Below are positions 1-5,512 of a stretch of DNA of 12,728 bases, one piece after another. Under the pieces are notes generated by a model. The model ran no database searches, had not been told where the DNA came from, and was given only the letters and a program-made list of their open reading frames with translations. Both the position numbers and the translations under genes were made by a program. This DNA comes from an uncultured Rhodanobacter sp. (GTDB lineage: Bacteria; Pseudomonadota; Gammaproteobacteria; Xanthomonadales; Rhodanobacteraceae), in assembly GCA_937906285.1 (NCBI GenBank), contig CALCWL010000474.1:1-12728 (forward strand), given 5' to 3'. How positions within the stretch are numbered: the first letter of the stretch is position 1; each line of letters starts with the position of its first letter.

Positions 1-752
1 TTGCTGCTGAACACGATCTCCAGCCCGTCCCAGCGCACGTTCGGCATCAGGTCGGCGGCATCCGTGCTCAGCTCGGCCACGCGCACACCGGGCCCGAAGC
101 TGCCGTCGGCACGCTGGCGGCTCATGTAGATATCGTGGTTCTTGCTGTCCGGATAGCCGTTGCTGGAGAAGTACAGGAAGGTGCCCTGGGCGGTTACCAC
201 TACCGACGGGCTGTATTCCGAGCCCTTGGTATTCGGGCCGCCGTCGGCATAGGCGCCCAGGTTCACCGGTGTCGCCCAGTGAGGCTGTCGATACCACCAC
301 GGTCCCCAGCCGTGCGCGGGGCGTTCGCGGGTCAGGAACAGGTCACCGTGCGGCGGGCTGCCGGCCGGAGGAGGTGGCATGTCCTTGCACGTGGCGCAAT
401 CCTCGGAGTTCTGCCGCGAGCTGACGAACAGCAGCCACCCGCCGGGCAACGGCGTGGGGCAATAGTCGGCGGCAGTGGGGGAGTTCGCCGGCGCACCGAG
501 GTTGGTGACGTGGTCCCAGCTGCGCATCAAGCCATTCCAGGTGGCACGCCAGTTGTCCAGACCGCCGTTGCGGGTGGACATGAAATACAGGTTCCGCCCG
601 TCCGGCGATTCGATCGGGCAACCCTCGGCGGCCGCGGTGTTGATGCCGGGCGCGGGCACCGCGTTGCTCCACGCACCGTAGTCCCTGGCGTGGGTGTTGG
701 CGGACAGGACCACGGCGATGGCCAGTGCGCAGTGTTGGTATTTGCGGTTCAT
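1..752 (-). CDS. Secreted PD40 (WD40-like) beta-propeller protein, 3' end outside window
   Basis: The frame is open from the ATG at 752 to the left edge (about 250 codons), so the C-terminus is missing. The first ~22 residues (MNRKYQHCALAIAVVLSANTHA split as a short basic start plus hydrophobic core) look like a Sec signal peptide with an AxA-like end. The mature part has repeated blade-like segments: 'ESPDGRNLYFMSTRNGG', 'TFLYFSSNGYPDS..DIYMSR' and 'LMPNVRWDGLEIVFSS'. These are the PD40/TolB-type pattern of a polar turn followed by a beta strand and S-x-R/N-x-G. A Cys-containing, proline-rich insertion (EDCATCKDMPPPP) sits between blades. The family generally serves as periplasmic or surface binding proteins; the ligand is unknown. 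It has the best ribosome site in the window, AAGGAGGT, five to six bases before the ATG. It is divergent from a CadC-like regulator, a common pairing that suggests regulation by it. The fold call is firm; the function is not known. Confidence 0.85.
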   Translation of the reverse strand, partial: MNRKYQHCALAIAVVLSANTHARDYGAWSNAVPAPGINTAAAEGCPIESPDGRNLYFMSTRNGGLDNWRATWNGLMRSWDHVTNLGAPANSPTAADYCPTPLPGGWLLFVSSRQNSEDCATCKDMPPPPAGSPPHGDLFLTRERPAHGWGPWWYRQPHWATPVNLGAYADGGPNTKGSEYSPSVVVTAQGTFLYFSSNGYPDSKNHDIYMSRQRADGSFGPGVRVAELSTDAADLMPNVRWDGLEIVFSS

Positions 753-756
753 GCGG

Positions 757-764
757 ACCTCCTT
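757..764 (-). promoter_or_regulatory. Perfect Shine-Dalgarno for the PD40 gene
   Basis: On the minus strand AAGGAGGT lies four bases before the ATG at 752. It is a full match to the anti-SD core, whereas most other starts here have only partial GGA or GAG matches. It fixes the start and suggests strong translation when the gene is transcribed. Confidence 0.8.
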
Positions 765-830
765 GATGGGGCATGGATGGGCGCGCTGGCGGTCTCCTCG
801 CGGCGTGGCGTGGACTCGCCTGGCGGAAAC

Positions 831-863
831 GGGCGCCCGCGACCGGCACATGCCGGTGCGCCC
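831..863. promoter_or_regulatory. Nested dyad, candidate operator between divergent genes
   Basis: ACCGGCA (842-848) and TGCCGGT (851-857) form a perfect 7-bp inverted repeat with a 2-base centre. It is flanked by GGGCGC (831-836) and GCGCCC (858-863), which are also complementary, with a 5-base asymmetry (837-841) on the left. The 830-839 segment is itself a 10-bp palindrome. It lies about 90 bases before the PD40 gene start and about 150 before the regulator start, where a shared operator would be expected. No protein can be assigned from sequence alone. A chance or REP-like hairpin is the alternative in such GC-rich DNA. Confidence 0.4.
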
Positions 864-930
864 AGCTTCGGCGGCGCGGCAGCGCAAGGTCTTGAGGCCG
901 CCGCTCGGAAACTGCTGGACTTTGCTTGGA

Positions 931-974
931 TTCCTTGGGAAAACATGGGGGCGACCCGCCGCGCAAGGTTTCCC
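931..974. promoter_or_regulatory. Weak paired repeats upstream of the CadC-like regulator
   Basis: TTCC-ttg-GGAA (931-941) is a short dyad. GGGAAAAC (937-944) is complementary to GGTTTCCC (967-974) with one mismatch. These are the only AT-leaning words in the 753-1008 gap and lie 35 to 78 bases upstream of the ATG at 1009, where promoter or autoregulatory sites would be. I could not pick a convincing -35/-10 pair. Confidence 0.2.
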
Positions 975-1008
975 GTCCACCCGAGTGCGCCGCCCGCCAC
1001 AGGACGCC

Positions 1009-2961
1009 ATGGATCCGTCAACGCCCGCCCCGCTGGCCTTCGACGAATGCGCGATCGACTTCGCGGGTCGGCGGCTGCTGCGCGACGGCATCGAGCAGCC
1101 GCTGGAACCCAAGGCCTTCGCCGTGCTGGCGCTGCTCGCCGGCAGGCCCGGCCAGGTGTTCACCCGCGACCAGATCCTCGACGCCGTCTGGGGCCATCGC
1201 AACATCACCCCGGGGGTGCTGAACCGGGTGATGACCCTGCTGCGGCATGCGCTGGGCGAAGACGCGCAAGCGGCGCGCTACCTGCACACCGTGCATGGCG
1301 TGGGCTACCGCTTCGACCTGCCCGTCGCGCCCGACGCGTCGCCGCAGGCACTGCAAACCTCCGCGCCGGAAACGCCGGCGGCGCCGCAGCCGCTCCCCGC
1401 CACGGGGCGGCGCGCCGGCGACCGGCATCCGTTGCGCCGCACCCTGCCGTGGTTGCTGCCGCTGCTGGCGTTGCTCGCCCTCGCCGGCTGGCACTGGTGG
1501 CCGCGCCCGCCAGGCACACCGGCGAGCGGACGCAGCATCGCCGTGCTGCCGCTGCTCAATGCCGGCAACGATGCCCAGCAGTTGTATTTCTCCGACGGCC
1601 TGTCGGAAAACCTGATCGACGCCCTGTCCCGCTTCGAGGGGCTTAAGGTGATCGGCCGCACCTCGGCCTTCCAGTTCCGCAACAGCAAGGACGACAGCGC
1701 GACCATCGGGCGCAAGCTGGGCGTGTCCTACCTGCTCACCGGCAGCGTGCAGCGCGCCGGCGACGTCGTGCGCATCAATGCCTCGCTGACCCGCGCCGCC
1801 GACGGCAGCACGCTGTGGGCCGAACATTACGACCGCCCCTACCGCAACCTGTTCGCCCTGCAGGACGAGATCGCCCAGGCCGTGGCCGCTGCCTTGCAGG
1901 TGAAGCTTCTGTCGCCCGGCGAATCCGTGAAACACGACGACCGGCCGCCGGGCGGCAGCATCGATGCCTACAACGCCTATCTGCAGGGCCTGCAGCATTG
2001 GCACGACGAGGATTTCGACCAGGCCTCGGAATACATGGCCAAGGCCGTGCAACTCGACCCGCGCTATGCGATGGCATGGGCGCACCTGTCGGGATCGCTG
2101 AGCACCGTCGCCACGTTCTCGAACGAGCCCGCCGAGGCCGCCCGCCAGCACATGAACCAGGCAAGGCGCGCGGCGGATCAGGCGTTGCAATTGGCGCCCG
2201 GGCTGGGGGCGGCCCACGCGGCCCGCGCCTACCTGATGGTCTACAGCTTCGACCATCGCGGCGCCCTGGCCGAATGCCGTCGCGCCGTGCAACTGGCGCC
2301 GGAGGACGGGACCGTCCTCAATGGCTGCGGCTATGTGTTTGCCCAGGTCGGGAAACTGCGCGAGGCGATCCGGTCGAGGCAGCATCTCCTTTCGATCGAA
2401 CCGCTGTACATCATCAACTACCAGCAGTACGCGAAGCTGCTGCTGGCGTCCGGCCGGCTGGACGAAGCGGAGAAGTACCTCGGCACCGCCGAAAGCCTGC
2501 CGCAGACGAACGCGCACTGGCACTACTCATCCTTGTTCCTGCGCATGGCGCTTGCCCTGGCGCGTGGCGACGCGGCCAAGGCCATGAGCAGCGCGCTGCA
2601 AATGCCCGCGAAGCACCGCGGCTTGTACACGACGCTGGCGACCCAGATCGGGCCCGATCGCGCCGCCGCCGACGCCGCGCTGGCGAACGGCCTCGCCAGC
2701 AAGGCCGAGGCGGACGCCGATCCGCACCTGATCGCGCAGATCTACGCCTTGCGCGGCGATGCCGGCCACGCCGTGGAATGGTTGCAGCATGCTTCGGCCG
2801 CCGATCTCCTGTTCCTGCCGACCGATCCGTTCATCCTGAACCTGCGCGACGATCCGCGCTTCATCGCTTTCTGCGCAAGGATCGGCCTGCCGCCCCCGGG
2901 CGAAAGCGAAGCGTTGAGCATCGACCAGCTCCGCGCCGCAAACGGCACGCGCGAGCGCTGA
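1009..2961 (+). CDS. CadC-like membrane regulator: winged helix, TM, TolB-like domain, TPRs
   Basis: A 650-residue one-component regulator. Residues ~10-102 are an OmpR/PhoB-type winged helix (Trans_reg_C), including LEPKAFAVLALL, the recognition-helix region around 'NRVMTLLRHALGED' and the wing 'YLHTVHGVGYRF'. A proline-, alanine- and Gln-rich linker leads to one transmembrane helix at ~145-164 (WLLPLLALLALAGWHWW). Residues ~176-296 (SIAVLPLLNAG..SDGLSENLIDALS..LLTGSVQRAGD..LWAEHYDR) are the TolB-like/CyaB N-terminal domain often fused to such regulators. From ~320 to ~525 there are tetratricopeptide helices (AYLQGLQHWHDEDFDQASEYMAKAVQLDP and similar). DNA binding is therefore cytoplasmic and the TolB/TPR part probably periplasmic, sensing an unknown signal or partner. 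The frame stays open upstream to 694. I chose the ATG at 1009 because the winged helix follows directly and AGGA precedes it by a few bases. It is divergent from the PD40 gene, its likely target. Confidence 0.9.
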   Translation: MDPSTPAPLAFDECAIDFAGRRLLRDGIEQPLEPKAFAVLALLAGRPGQVFTRDQILDAVWGHRNITPGVLNRVMTLLRHALGEDAQAARYLHTVHGVGYRFDLPVAPDASPQALQTSAPETPAAPQPLPATGRRAGDRHPLRRTLPWLLPLLALLALAGWHWWPRPPGTPASGRSIAVLPLLNAGNDAQQLYFSDGLSENLIDALSRFEGLKVIGRTSAFQFRNSKDDSATIGRKLGVSYLLTGSVQRAGDVVRINASLTRAADGSTLWAEHYDRPYRNLFALQDEIAQAVAAALQVKLLSPGESVKHDDRPPGGSIDAYNAYLQGLQHWHDEDFDQASEYMAKAVQLDPRYAMAWAHLSGSLSTVATFSNEPAEAARQHMNQARRAADQALQLAPGLGAAHAARAYLMVYSFDHRGALAECRRAVQLAPEDGTVLNGCGYVFAQVGKLREAIRSRQHLLSIEPLYIINYQQYAKLLLASGRLDEAEKYLGTAESLPQTNAHWHYSSLFLRMALALARGDAAKAMSSALQMPAKHRGLYTTLATQIGPDRAAADAALANGLASKAEADADPHLIAQIYALRGDAGHAVEWLQHASAADLLFLPTDPFILNLRDDPRFIAFCARIGLPPPGESEALSIDQLRAANGTRER

Positions 2962-3006
2962 GGTGCGGGAAGCGCCGGGATCGGCAGCAAACCCTGACCC
3001 AGCCGA

Positions 3007-3012
3007 TACAAT
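3007..3012 (+). promoter_or_regulatory. Candidate -10 box TACAAT for the small gene at 3041
   Basis: TACAAT, preceded by GA, differs from TATAAT at one position in otherwise GC-rich DNA. It lies 28 bases upstream of the ATG at 3041, giving a leader of about 22 bases. No good -35 is visible at 16 to 18 bases upstream. If it is used, the in-frame ATG at 3011 cannot be the start. Confidence 0.4.
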
Positions 3013-3040
3013 GCGGGCTTTCCGAGCGGAACCGACGACC

Positions 3041-3295
3041 ATGGCCGAGCGTGCGTTCGACGATTACCTGGCCCGCTCCGGCGCCACCCTGGAAGGCTCG
3101 CGCTACGCGGCGTGGCTGGCGATCACGCCGCGCCGCCACGGCTTTCCGGTGTATTACGCGATCTGCGAGAACCGCAGCTTCCGCGACAAGGACGTGGCCG
3201 AAGCCGCCGCGGCGAAGGCGCTGGCCGACATGACGGGATTGGAGGCGGACGGCACGCCGATCTTTCCCGAGGACTACACCGGCTTCGACGATTAG
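3041..3295 (+). CDS. Small conserved-looking hypothetical protein (84 aa)
   Basis: I do not recognise a named family. The 84-residue product begins MAERAFDDYLARSG and is soluble, with no signal peptide or membrane helix. It has a central part (RYAAWLAITPRRHGFPVYYA) followed by an alanine-rich helix (DVAEAAAAKALADMTG) and an acidic tail ending FPEDYTGFDD. It has one cysteine (CENRSF). In-frame ATGs also exist at 3011 and 2963. I chose 3041 because the -10-like TACAAT overlaps the 3011 ATG. It follows the CadC-like gene by 79 bases on the same strand but probably has its own promoter. It converges on the HAD gene. Confidence 0.7.
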   Translation: MAERAFDDYLARSGATLEGSRYAAWLAITPRRHGFPVYYAICENRSFRDKDVAEAAAAKALADMTGLEADGTPIFPEDYTGFDD

Positions 3296-3324
3296 GCGGG
3301 CCGGACCGGCTCGTGGCGATGGAC

Positions 3325-3345
3325 GGCGGGTGGTGCCCGCCCTAC
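3325..3345 (-). repeat. REP-like GTAG palindrome overlapping the HAD stop codon
   Basis: Read on the minus strand, GTAG (3345-3342) is followed directly by a 6-bp stem GGCGGG/CCCGCC (3341-3336 and 3330-3325) with a 5-base loop. A GTAG tetranucleotide 5' to a GC-rich palindrome is the layout of the GTAG-type REP elements known from Stenotrophomonas and relatives. The TAG inside GTAG is the stop codon of the HAD gene. The hairpin has no U-tract, so it is not a classical terminator, though it may protect the 3' end. A short palindrome, 5 bp each side with a 1-base centre (3300-3310), lies next to it. Only one copy is in the window, so the repeat call rests on layout. Confidence 0.45.
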
Positions 3346-4061
3346 GCCGCGGCGGCCAGCGCGCGCAGGCGTTCCACCGCGGCGGGGACGGCCGCGGGCG
3401 CATCCACCGTGAGCATGCGCGGCTCGTCGGCGGCCAGGCCGTTTTCCAGTTCGTGCGCCCAGGTCACGTGGTAGGGCATGTGCACGCCCCAGCCGCCCAG
3501 GCGCAATACCGGCTCGATGTCCGAGCGCAGCGAGTTGCCGACCATCGCGAACTGCGCTGGCTGCAGGTCGAATTCGCCCAGCACGCGGCGGTAGGTGACG
3601 GCGTCCTTCTCCGAAACGATTTCGATGCGGCGGAACAAATCGGCCAGGCCGGACTGTGCCACCTTCTTCTCCTGGTGGAACAGGTCGCCCTTGGTGATCA
3701 ACACAACCTCGTACTTCGCCGCCACCGCCTCGACCGCGGCGCGGATGCCCGGCAGCAGTTCCACCGGATGCTGCAGCACGCCCTTGCCCAGCTCGATCAA
3801 GGCGTGGATGTCGGCCGCGCCGATGCGCCCGTCCGAGACCGCGATGGCGGTCTCCACCATCGACAGCGCCATCCCCTTGGCGCCGTAGCCGAACAGCTTG
3901 AGGTTGCGCTGCTCGGTGGCCAGCATGCGCTCGTGCACCTCGCGATCGGCCACGTCCACGTAGCGCGCCATGATCGCCGCGAACGCGTCGCCGGCCTGGC
4001 GGTAGTAACCCTCGCTGTGCCACAGCGTGTCGTCGCCGTCGAAACCGATCAGTTGCAGCAT
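3342..4061 (-). CDS. HAD-family hydrolase (phosphatase-like)
   Basis: A 239-residue soluble haloacid-dehalogenase-superfamily protein with all four motifs. Motif I is FDGDDTLW (nucleophile D8, acid/base D10). Motif II is LITKG with T123. Motif III is K152 in SEKDAVTY. Motif IV is VGNSLRSDIEP with D181 binding Mg2+. A helical cap lies between motifs I and II (~residues 16-105). The length and the C1-type cap fit small-molecule phosphatases; the substrate cannot be read from sequence. The start is the ATG at 4061, which overlaps the stop of the upstream YCII gene (ATGA), so translation is probably coupled. A much longer frame continues upstream to 4481, but that part is an out-of-frame reading of the YCII gene. 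The stop codon is provided by a GTAG palindrome. Confidence 0.9.
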   Translation of the reverse strand: MLQLIGFDGDDTLWHSEGYYRQAGDAFAAIMARYVDVADREVHERMLATEQRNLKLFGYGAKGMALSMVETAIAVSDGRIGAADIHALIELGKGVLQHPVELLPGIRAAVEAVAAKYEVVLITKGDLFHQEKKVAQSGLADLFRRIEIVSEKDAVTYRRVLGEFDLQPAQFAMVGNSLRSDIEPVLRLGGWGVHMPYHVTWAHELENGLAADEPRMLTVDAPAAVPAAVERLRALAAAA

Positions 4062-4435
4062 CAGGCACCCACCCGCGTGCGCACCGCATCCATGTCGCGC
4101 ACCGGACGAATCTCGATGGCACCGGTTTGCGACCACGGGAAGGACTGCGCGATGCGCACCGCCTCGTCCATGTCGGCCGCCTCGATCAGGTTGAAGCCGC
4201 CCAGGTATTCCTTGGTCTCGGCGTACGGGCCGTCGACCACGCTGGTGCGGCCATCGCGCACGCGCACGGTACGCGCGGTGTCCGGCGCTTCCAACTGCTG
4301 CGAATCGAGCAACCGCCCCTGCGCGCGCAACGCGTCGGCCTTGCCGAAGCAGCTTTTCATGCGGCTGTCGAACTCGCCTTCGGGCAGCGCGTCCAGCAGG
4401 CGGTCGTCGCAATAGATCATCACGAGATATTTCAT
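4061..4435 (-). CDS. YCII-related (DGPF) domain protein
   Basis: A 124-residue protein starting MKYLVMIYCDD and carrying the family signature DGPYAETKE at residues 68-76, followed by YLGGFNLIEA. This is the DGPF/YCII dimeric alpha-beta barrel fold. Members are often found near ECF sigma factors; none is present here, and the biochemical role of the family is largely unsettled. A long N-terminal extension in the same frame (up to 4789) is antisense to trmO and lacks family sequence, so I start at the ATG at 4435. Its ribosome site is weak (GAGAA). It shares ATGA with the HAD gene and is divergent from trmO with only 45 bases between starts. Confidence 0.88.
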   Translation of the reverse strand: MKYLVMIYCDDRLLDALPEGEFDSRMKSCFGKADALRAQGRLLDSQQLEAPDTARTVRVRDGRTSVVDGPYAETKEYLGGFNLIEAADMDEAVRIAQSFPWSQTGAIEIRPVRDMDAVRTRVGA

Positions 4436-4468
4436 GGCGTTCTCGGCGGGGAAGGCGGGGCGAGGAGG

Positions 4469-4474
4469 GATAAT
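4469..4474 (+). promoter_or_regulatory. Candidate -10 box GATAAT placing trmO near leaderless
   Basis: GATAAT is one mismatch from TATAAT and ends 6 bases before the trmO ATG at 4481. Transcription would begin at or next to the start codon. Read on the other strand the overlapping word CATTAT could be the -10 for the YCII gene, with about a 30-base leader. A GAGGAGG sequence (4462-4468) lies 12 bases before the ATG, too far for an ideal Shine-Dalgarno, which leaves both models open. Confidence 0.35.
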
Positions 4475-4480
4475 GCCGCA

Positions 4481-5044
4481 ATGAACGCCCGCGCCGATAC
4501 CTTCAGCGAACTGCCCTTCCATCCGATCGCTTTCGTGCGCTCGCCGTACGCGCAGCGCATCGACGCGCCGCACCAGCCCACCGTGGTGGCCGGCACCGAG
4601 ACGGGAGCGGCGGCCGAGGCCGTGATCGAATTCGTGGCGGACTTCCCGGCGGCGGCATACCGCGACCTGGCCGGCTTCGAGCGGATCTGGCTCCTGTTCG
4701 CCTTCCACCGCAGCGAGGGCTGGAAGGCCGAGGTGCGCCCGCCGCGCGGCGGCGGCAAGCGCAGCGTGCTGGCCACGCGCTCGCCGCACCGGCCGAACGC
4801 GATCGGGCTGTCGGCGGTGGAGCTGGTGGCGGTGGAGGCAGGCTCACTGCGCGTGCGCGGGGTGGATCTGCTGGACGGCACGCCGATCCTCGACATCAAG
4901 CCGTACGTGCCCTACGCGGATGCCTTCCCGCAGGCGCGGGCCGGCTGGATCGACGCGATCGACGCGGCCCAGGGCCGCCGCTCCGCGCCGGGGCCGCGCA
5001 AGCCGCGCACGCGGCCGCGCGGCGGCGAGGTCAGCGGATCATGA
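4481..5044 (+). CDS. trmO: tRNA (N6-threonylcarbamoyladenosine(37)-N6)-methyltransferase TrmO, short form
   Basis: A 187-residue protein of the TsaA/VirR-like UPF0066 beta-barrel family. After HPIAFVRSPYAQR come the conserved blocks FERIWLLFAFHRS, then ATRSPHRPNAIGLSAVEL (the S/R-PN-IGLS block) and DGTPILDIKPYVPYAD. The family uses S-adenosylmethionine to methylate t6A37 of some ANN-decoding tRNAs to m6t6A. It lacks most of the C-terminal extension of the ~235-residue Escherichia coli TrmO and ends in a basic Arg/Pro tail (PGPRKPRTRPRGG) that may contact RNA. The ATG at 4481 is chosen because the family begins right after it; the same frame runs upstream to 4127 only as a YCII antisense shadow. 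The gene converges on the HMA-like gene, and their two stops share TCATGA. Confidence 0.88.
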   Translation: MNARADTFSELPFHPIAFVRSPYAQRIDAPHQPTVVAGTETGAAAEAVIEFVADFPAAAYRDLAGFERIWLLFAFHRSEGWKAEVRPPRGGGKRSVLATRSPHRPNAIGLSAVELVAVEAGSLRVRGVDLLDGTPILDIKPYVPYADAFPQARAGWIDAIDAAQGRRSAPGPRKPRTRPRGGEVSGS

Positions 5045-5284
5045 GCAACTGCCGCAGCAGGTGCTGCCGCCGCTGACGTGGATCTGCCGCGGCTCGGACA
5101 CCCGCGCGGCTTCGTAGCCCGCCTCGTGCAGGGCGGTGATGACCTGACCCGAGGTCAACTGTGCCGACACGTCGATCTGGCCGGCGACGGCATCCGCGGT
5201 GACCTTCGCGGTGGCGTCATGGGCACGCAGGATGGCGGCGATGGCGCCGGTGTCGCCGGCAAGATCCTTCACTTGAAACAGCAT
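5039..5284 (-). CDS. Degenerate HMA-like small protein with Cys-rich tail
   Basis: An 81-residue protein starting MLFQVKDLAGDTGAIAAIL. The pattern fits a heavy-metal-associated ferredoxin-like fold: strand, helix 'AIAAILRAHD', strand 'AKVTAD', strand 'QIDVSAQLT', helix 'GQVITALHEAGYE'. In copper chaperones the first loop is DMTCxxC; here D7-L8-A9-G10-D11-T12-G13 has glycine at both cysteine positions. Instead three cysteines sit at the extreme C-terminus, STCCGSCS (C76, C77, C80), after a flexible linker. It may bind metal through the tail or may have lost metal binding. The frame extends upstream to 5449, but the start at 5284 has a GGAGA site 8 bases away and begins the fold. It converges on trmO with a 6-base overlap. 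Confidence 0.75.
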   Translation of the reverse strand: MLFQVKDLAGDTGAIAAILRAHDATAKVTADAVAGQIDVSAQLTSGQVITALHEAGYEAARVSEPRQIHVSGGSTCCGSCS

Positions 5285-5292
5285 CGGTACGG

Positions 5293-5297
5293 TCTCC
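5293..5297 (-). promoter_or_regulatory. Ribosome site for the HMA-like gene
   Basis: GGAGA on the minus strand lies 8 bases before the ATG at 5284. It decides this start over in-frame upstream codons up to 5449, which lack such a site and precede sequence with no family similarity. Confidence 0.55.
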
Positions 5298-5353
5298 AGG
5301 GTTGAAGGCGGCACATCCGCCGGGCGCGATGGTGACCGGCGCCCCGCCCGCGC

Positions 5354-5373
5354 GCCCTGACCGGGATCAGGGC
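5354..5373. promoter_or_regulatory. CRP/FNR-like dyad upstream of the HMA-like gene
   Basis: GCCCTGA (5354-5360) and TCAGGGC (5367-5373) are perfectly complementary with a 6-base centre, giving the TGA-N6-TCA core used by CRP/FNR-family regulators (compare the Anr/FNR form TTGAT-N4-ATCAA). Its centre, near 5363.5, is about 80 bases before the HMA-like start. A site at -41.5 would put transcription start near 5322, with a leader of about 38 bases. The predicted -10 position is not AT-rich, which weakens the case. It may instead be only a hairpin. Confidence 0.3.
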
Positions 5374-5382
5374 AATCCCGGT
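5360..5382. repeat. Second inverted repeat overlapping the CRP/FNR-like dyad
   Basis: ACCGGGAT (5360-5367) and ATCCCGGT (5375-5382) form a perfect 8-bp stem with a 7-base loop. It shares bases 5360-5373 with the dyad at 5354-5373, so in RNA the two hairpins exclude each other. Odd palindromes or short stems follow at 5385-5395 (GTGAG-a-CTCAC), 5409-5423 (CCGCAG-ccg-CTGCGG) and 5429-5439 (CGCCG-t-CGGCG). Confidence 0.5.
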
Positions 5383-5473
5383 TGGTGAGACTCACGCCGG
5401 GCACACTGCCGCAGCCGCTGCGGACCTCCGCCGTCGGCGCCCGATGCATTGGCAGTGGATCGGTTCAAACCTT

Positions 5474-5510
5474 GGCCGCGCCCGGTACCGCACCTGGCGC
5501 GGCCTTTTTT
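5474..5510 (+). terminator. Rho-independent terminator on the plus strand
   Basis: GGCCGCGCC (5474-5482) pairs perfectly with GGCGCGGCC (5496-5504) across a 13-base loop and is followed by six T. The T-tract is on the plus strand. On the minus strand, on which both flanking genes lie, the hairpin is followed by AAGGTTTG, a poor U-tract. I find no other T-run hairpin on the plus strand between the trmO stop (5044) and here, so it would end trmO readthrough or a separate plus-strand RNA. Confidence 0.75.
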
Positions 5511-5512
5511 GT

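Noticed and set aside
343..966. Minus-strand open frame overlapping the PD40 gene start.
   Set aside because: It is one base out of phase with the PD40 frame, which has the signal peptide, the perfect Shine-Dalgarno and the propeller blades.
2963..3040. Upstream starts for the small gene at 3041.
   Set aside because: They precede or overlap the candidate -10 box TACAAT and add residues with no protein-like pattern.
3342..4481. HAD protein starting at 4481 with a long N-terminal extension.
   Set aside because: The extra residues are a shifted reading of the YCII gene, and HAD motif I lies eight residues after the ATG at 4061, as is typical.
5440..5500. Possible tRNA T-arm (GGTTCAAACC) before the terminator.
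   Set aside because: The flanking bases do not pair into a T-stem, there is no acceptor stem or anticodon arm, and the following bases belong to the terminator stem.
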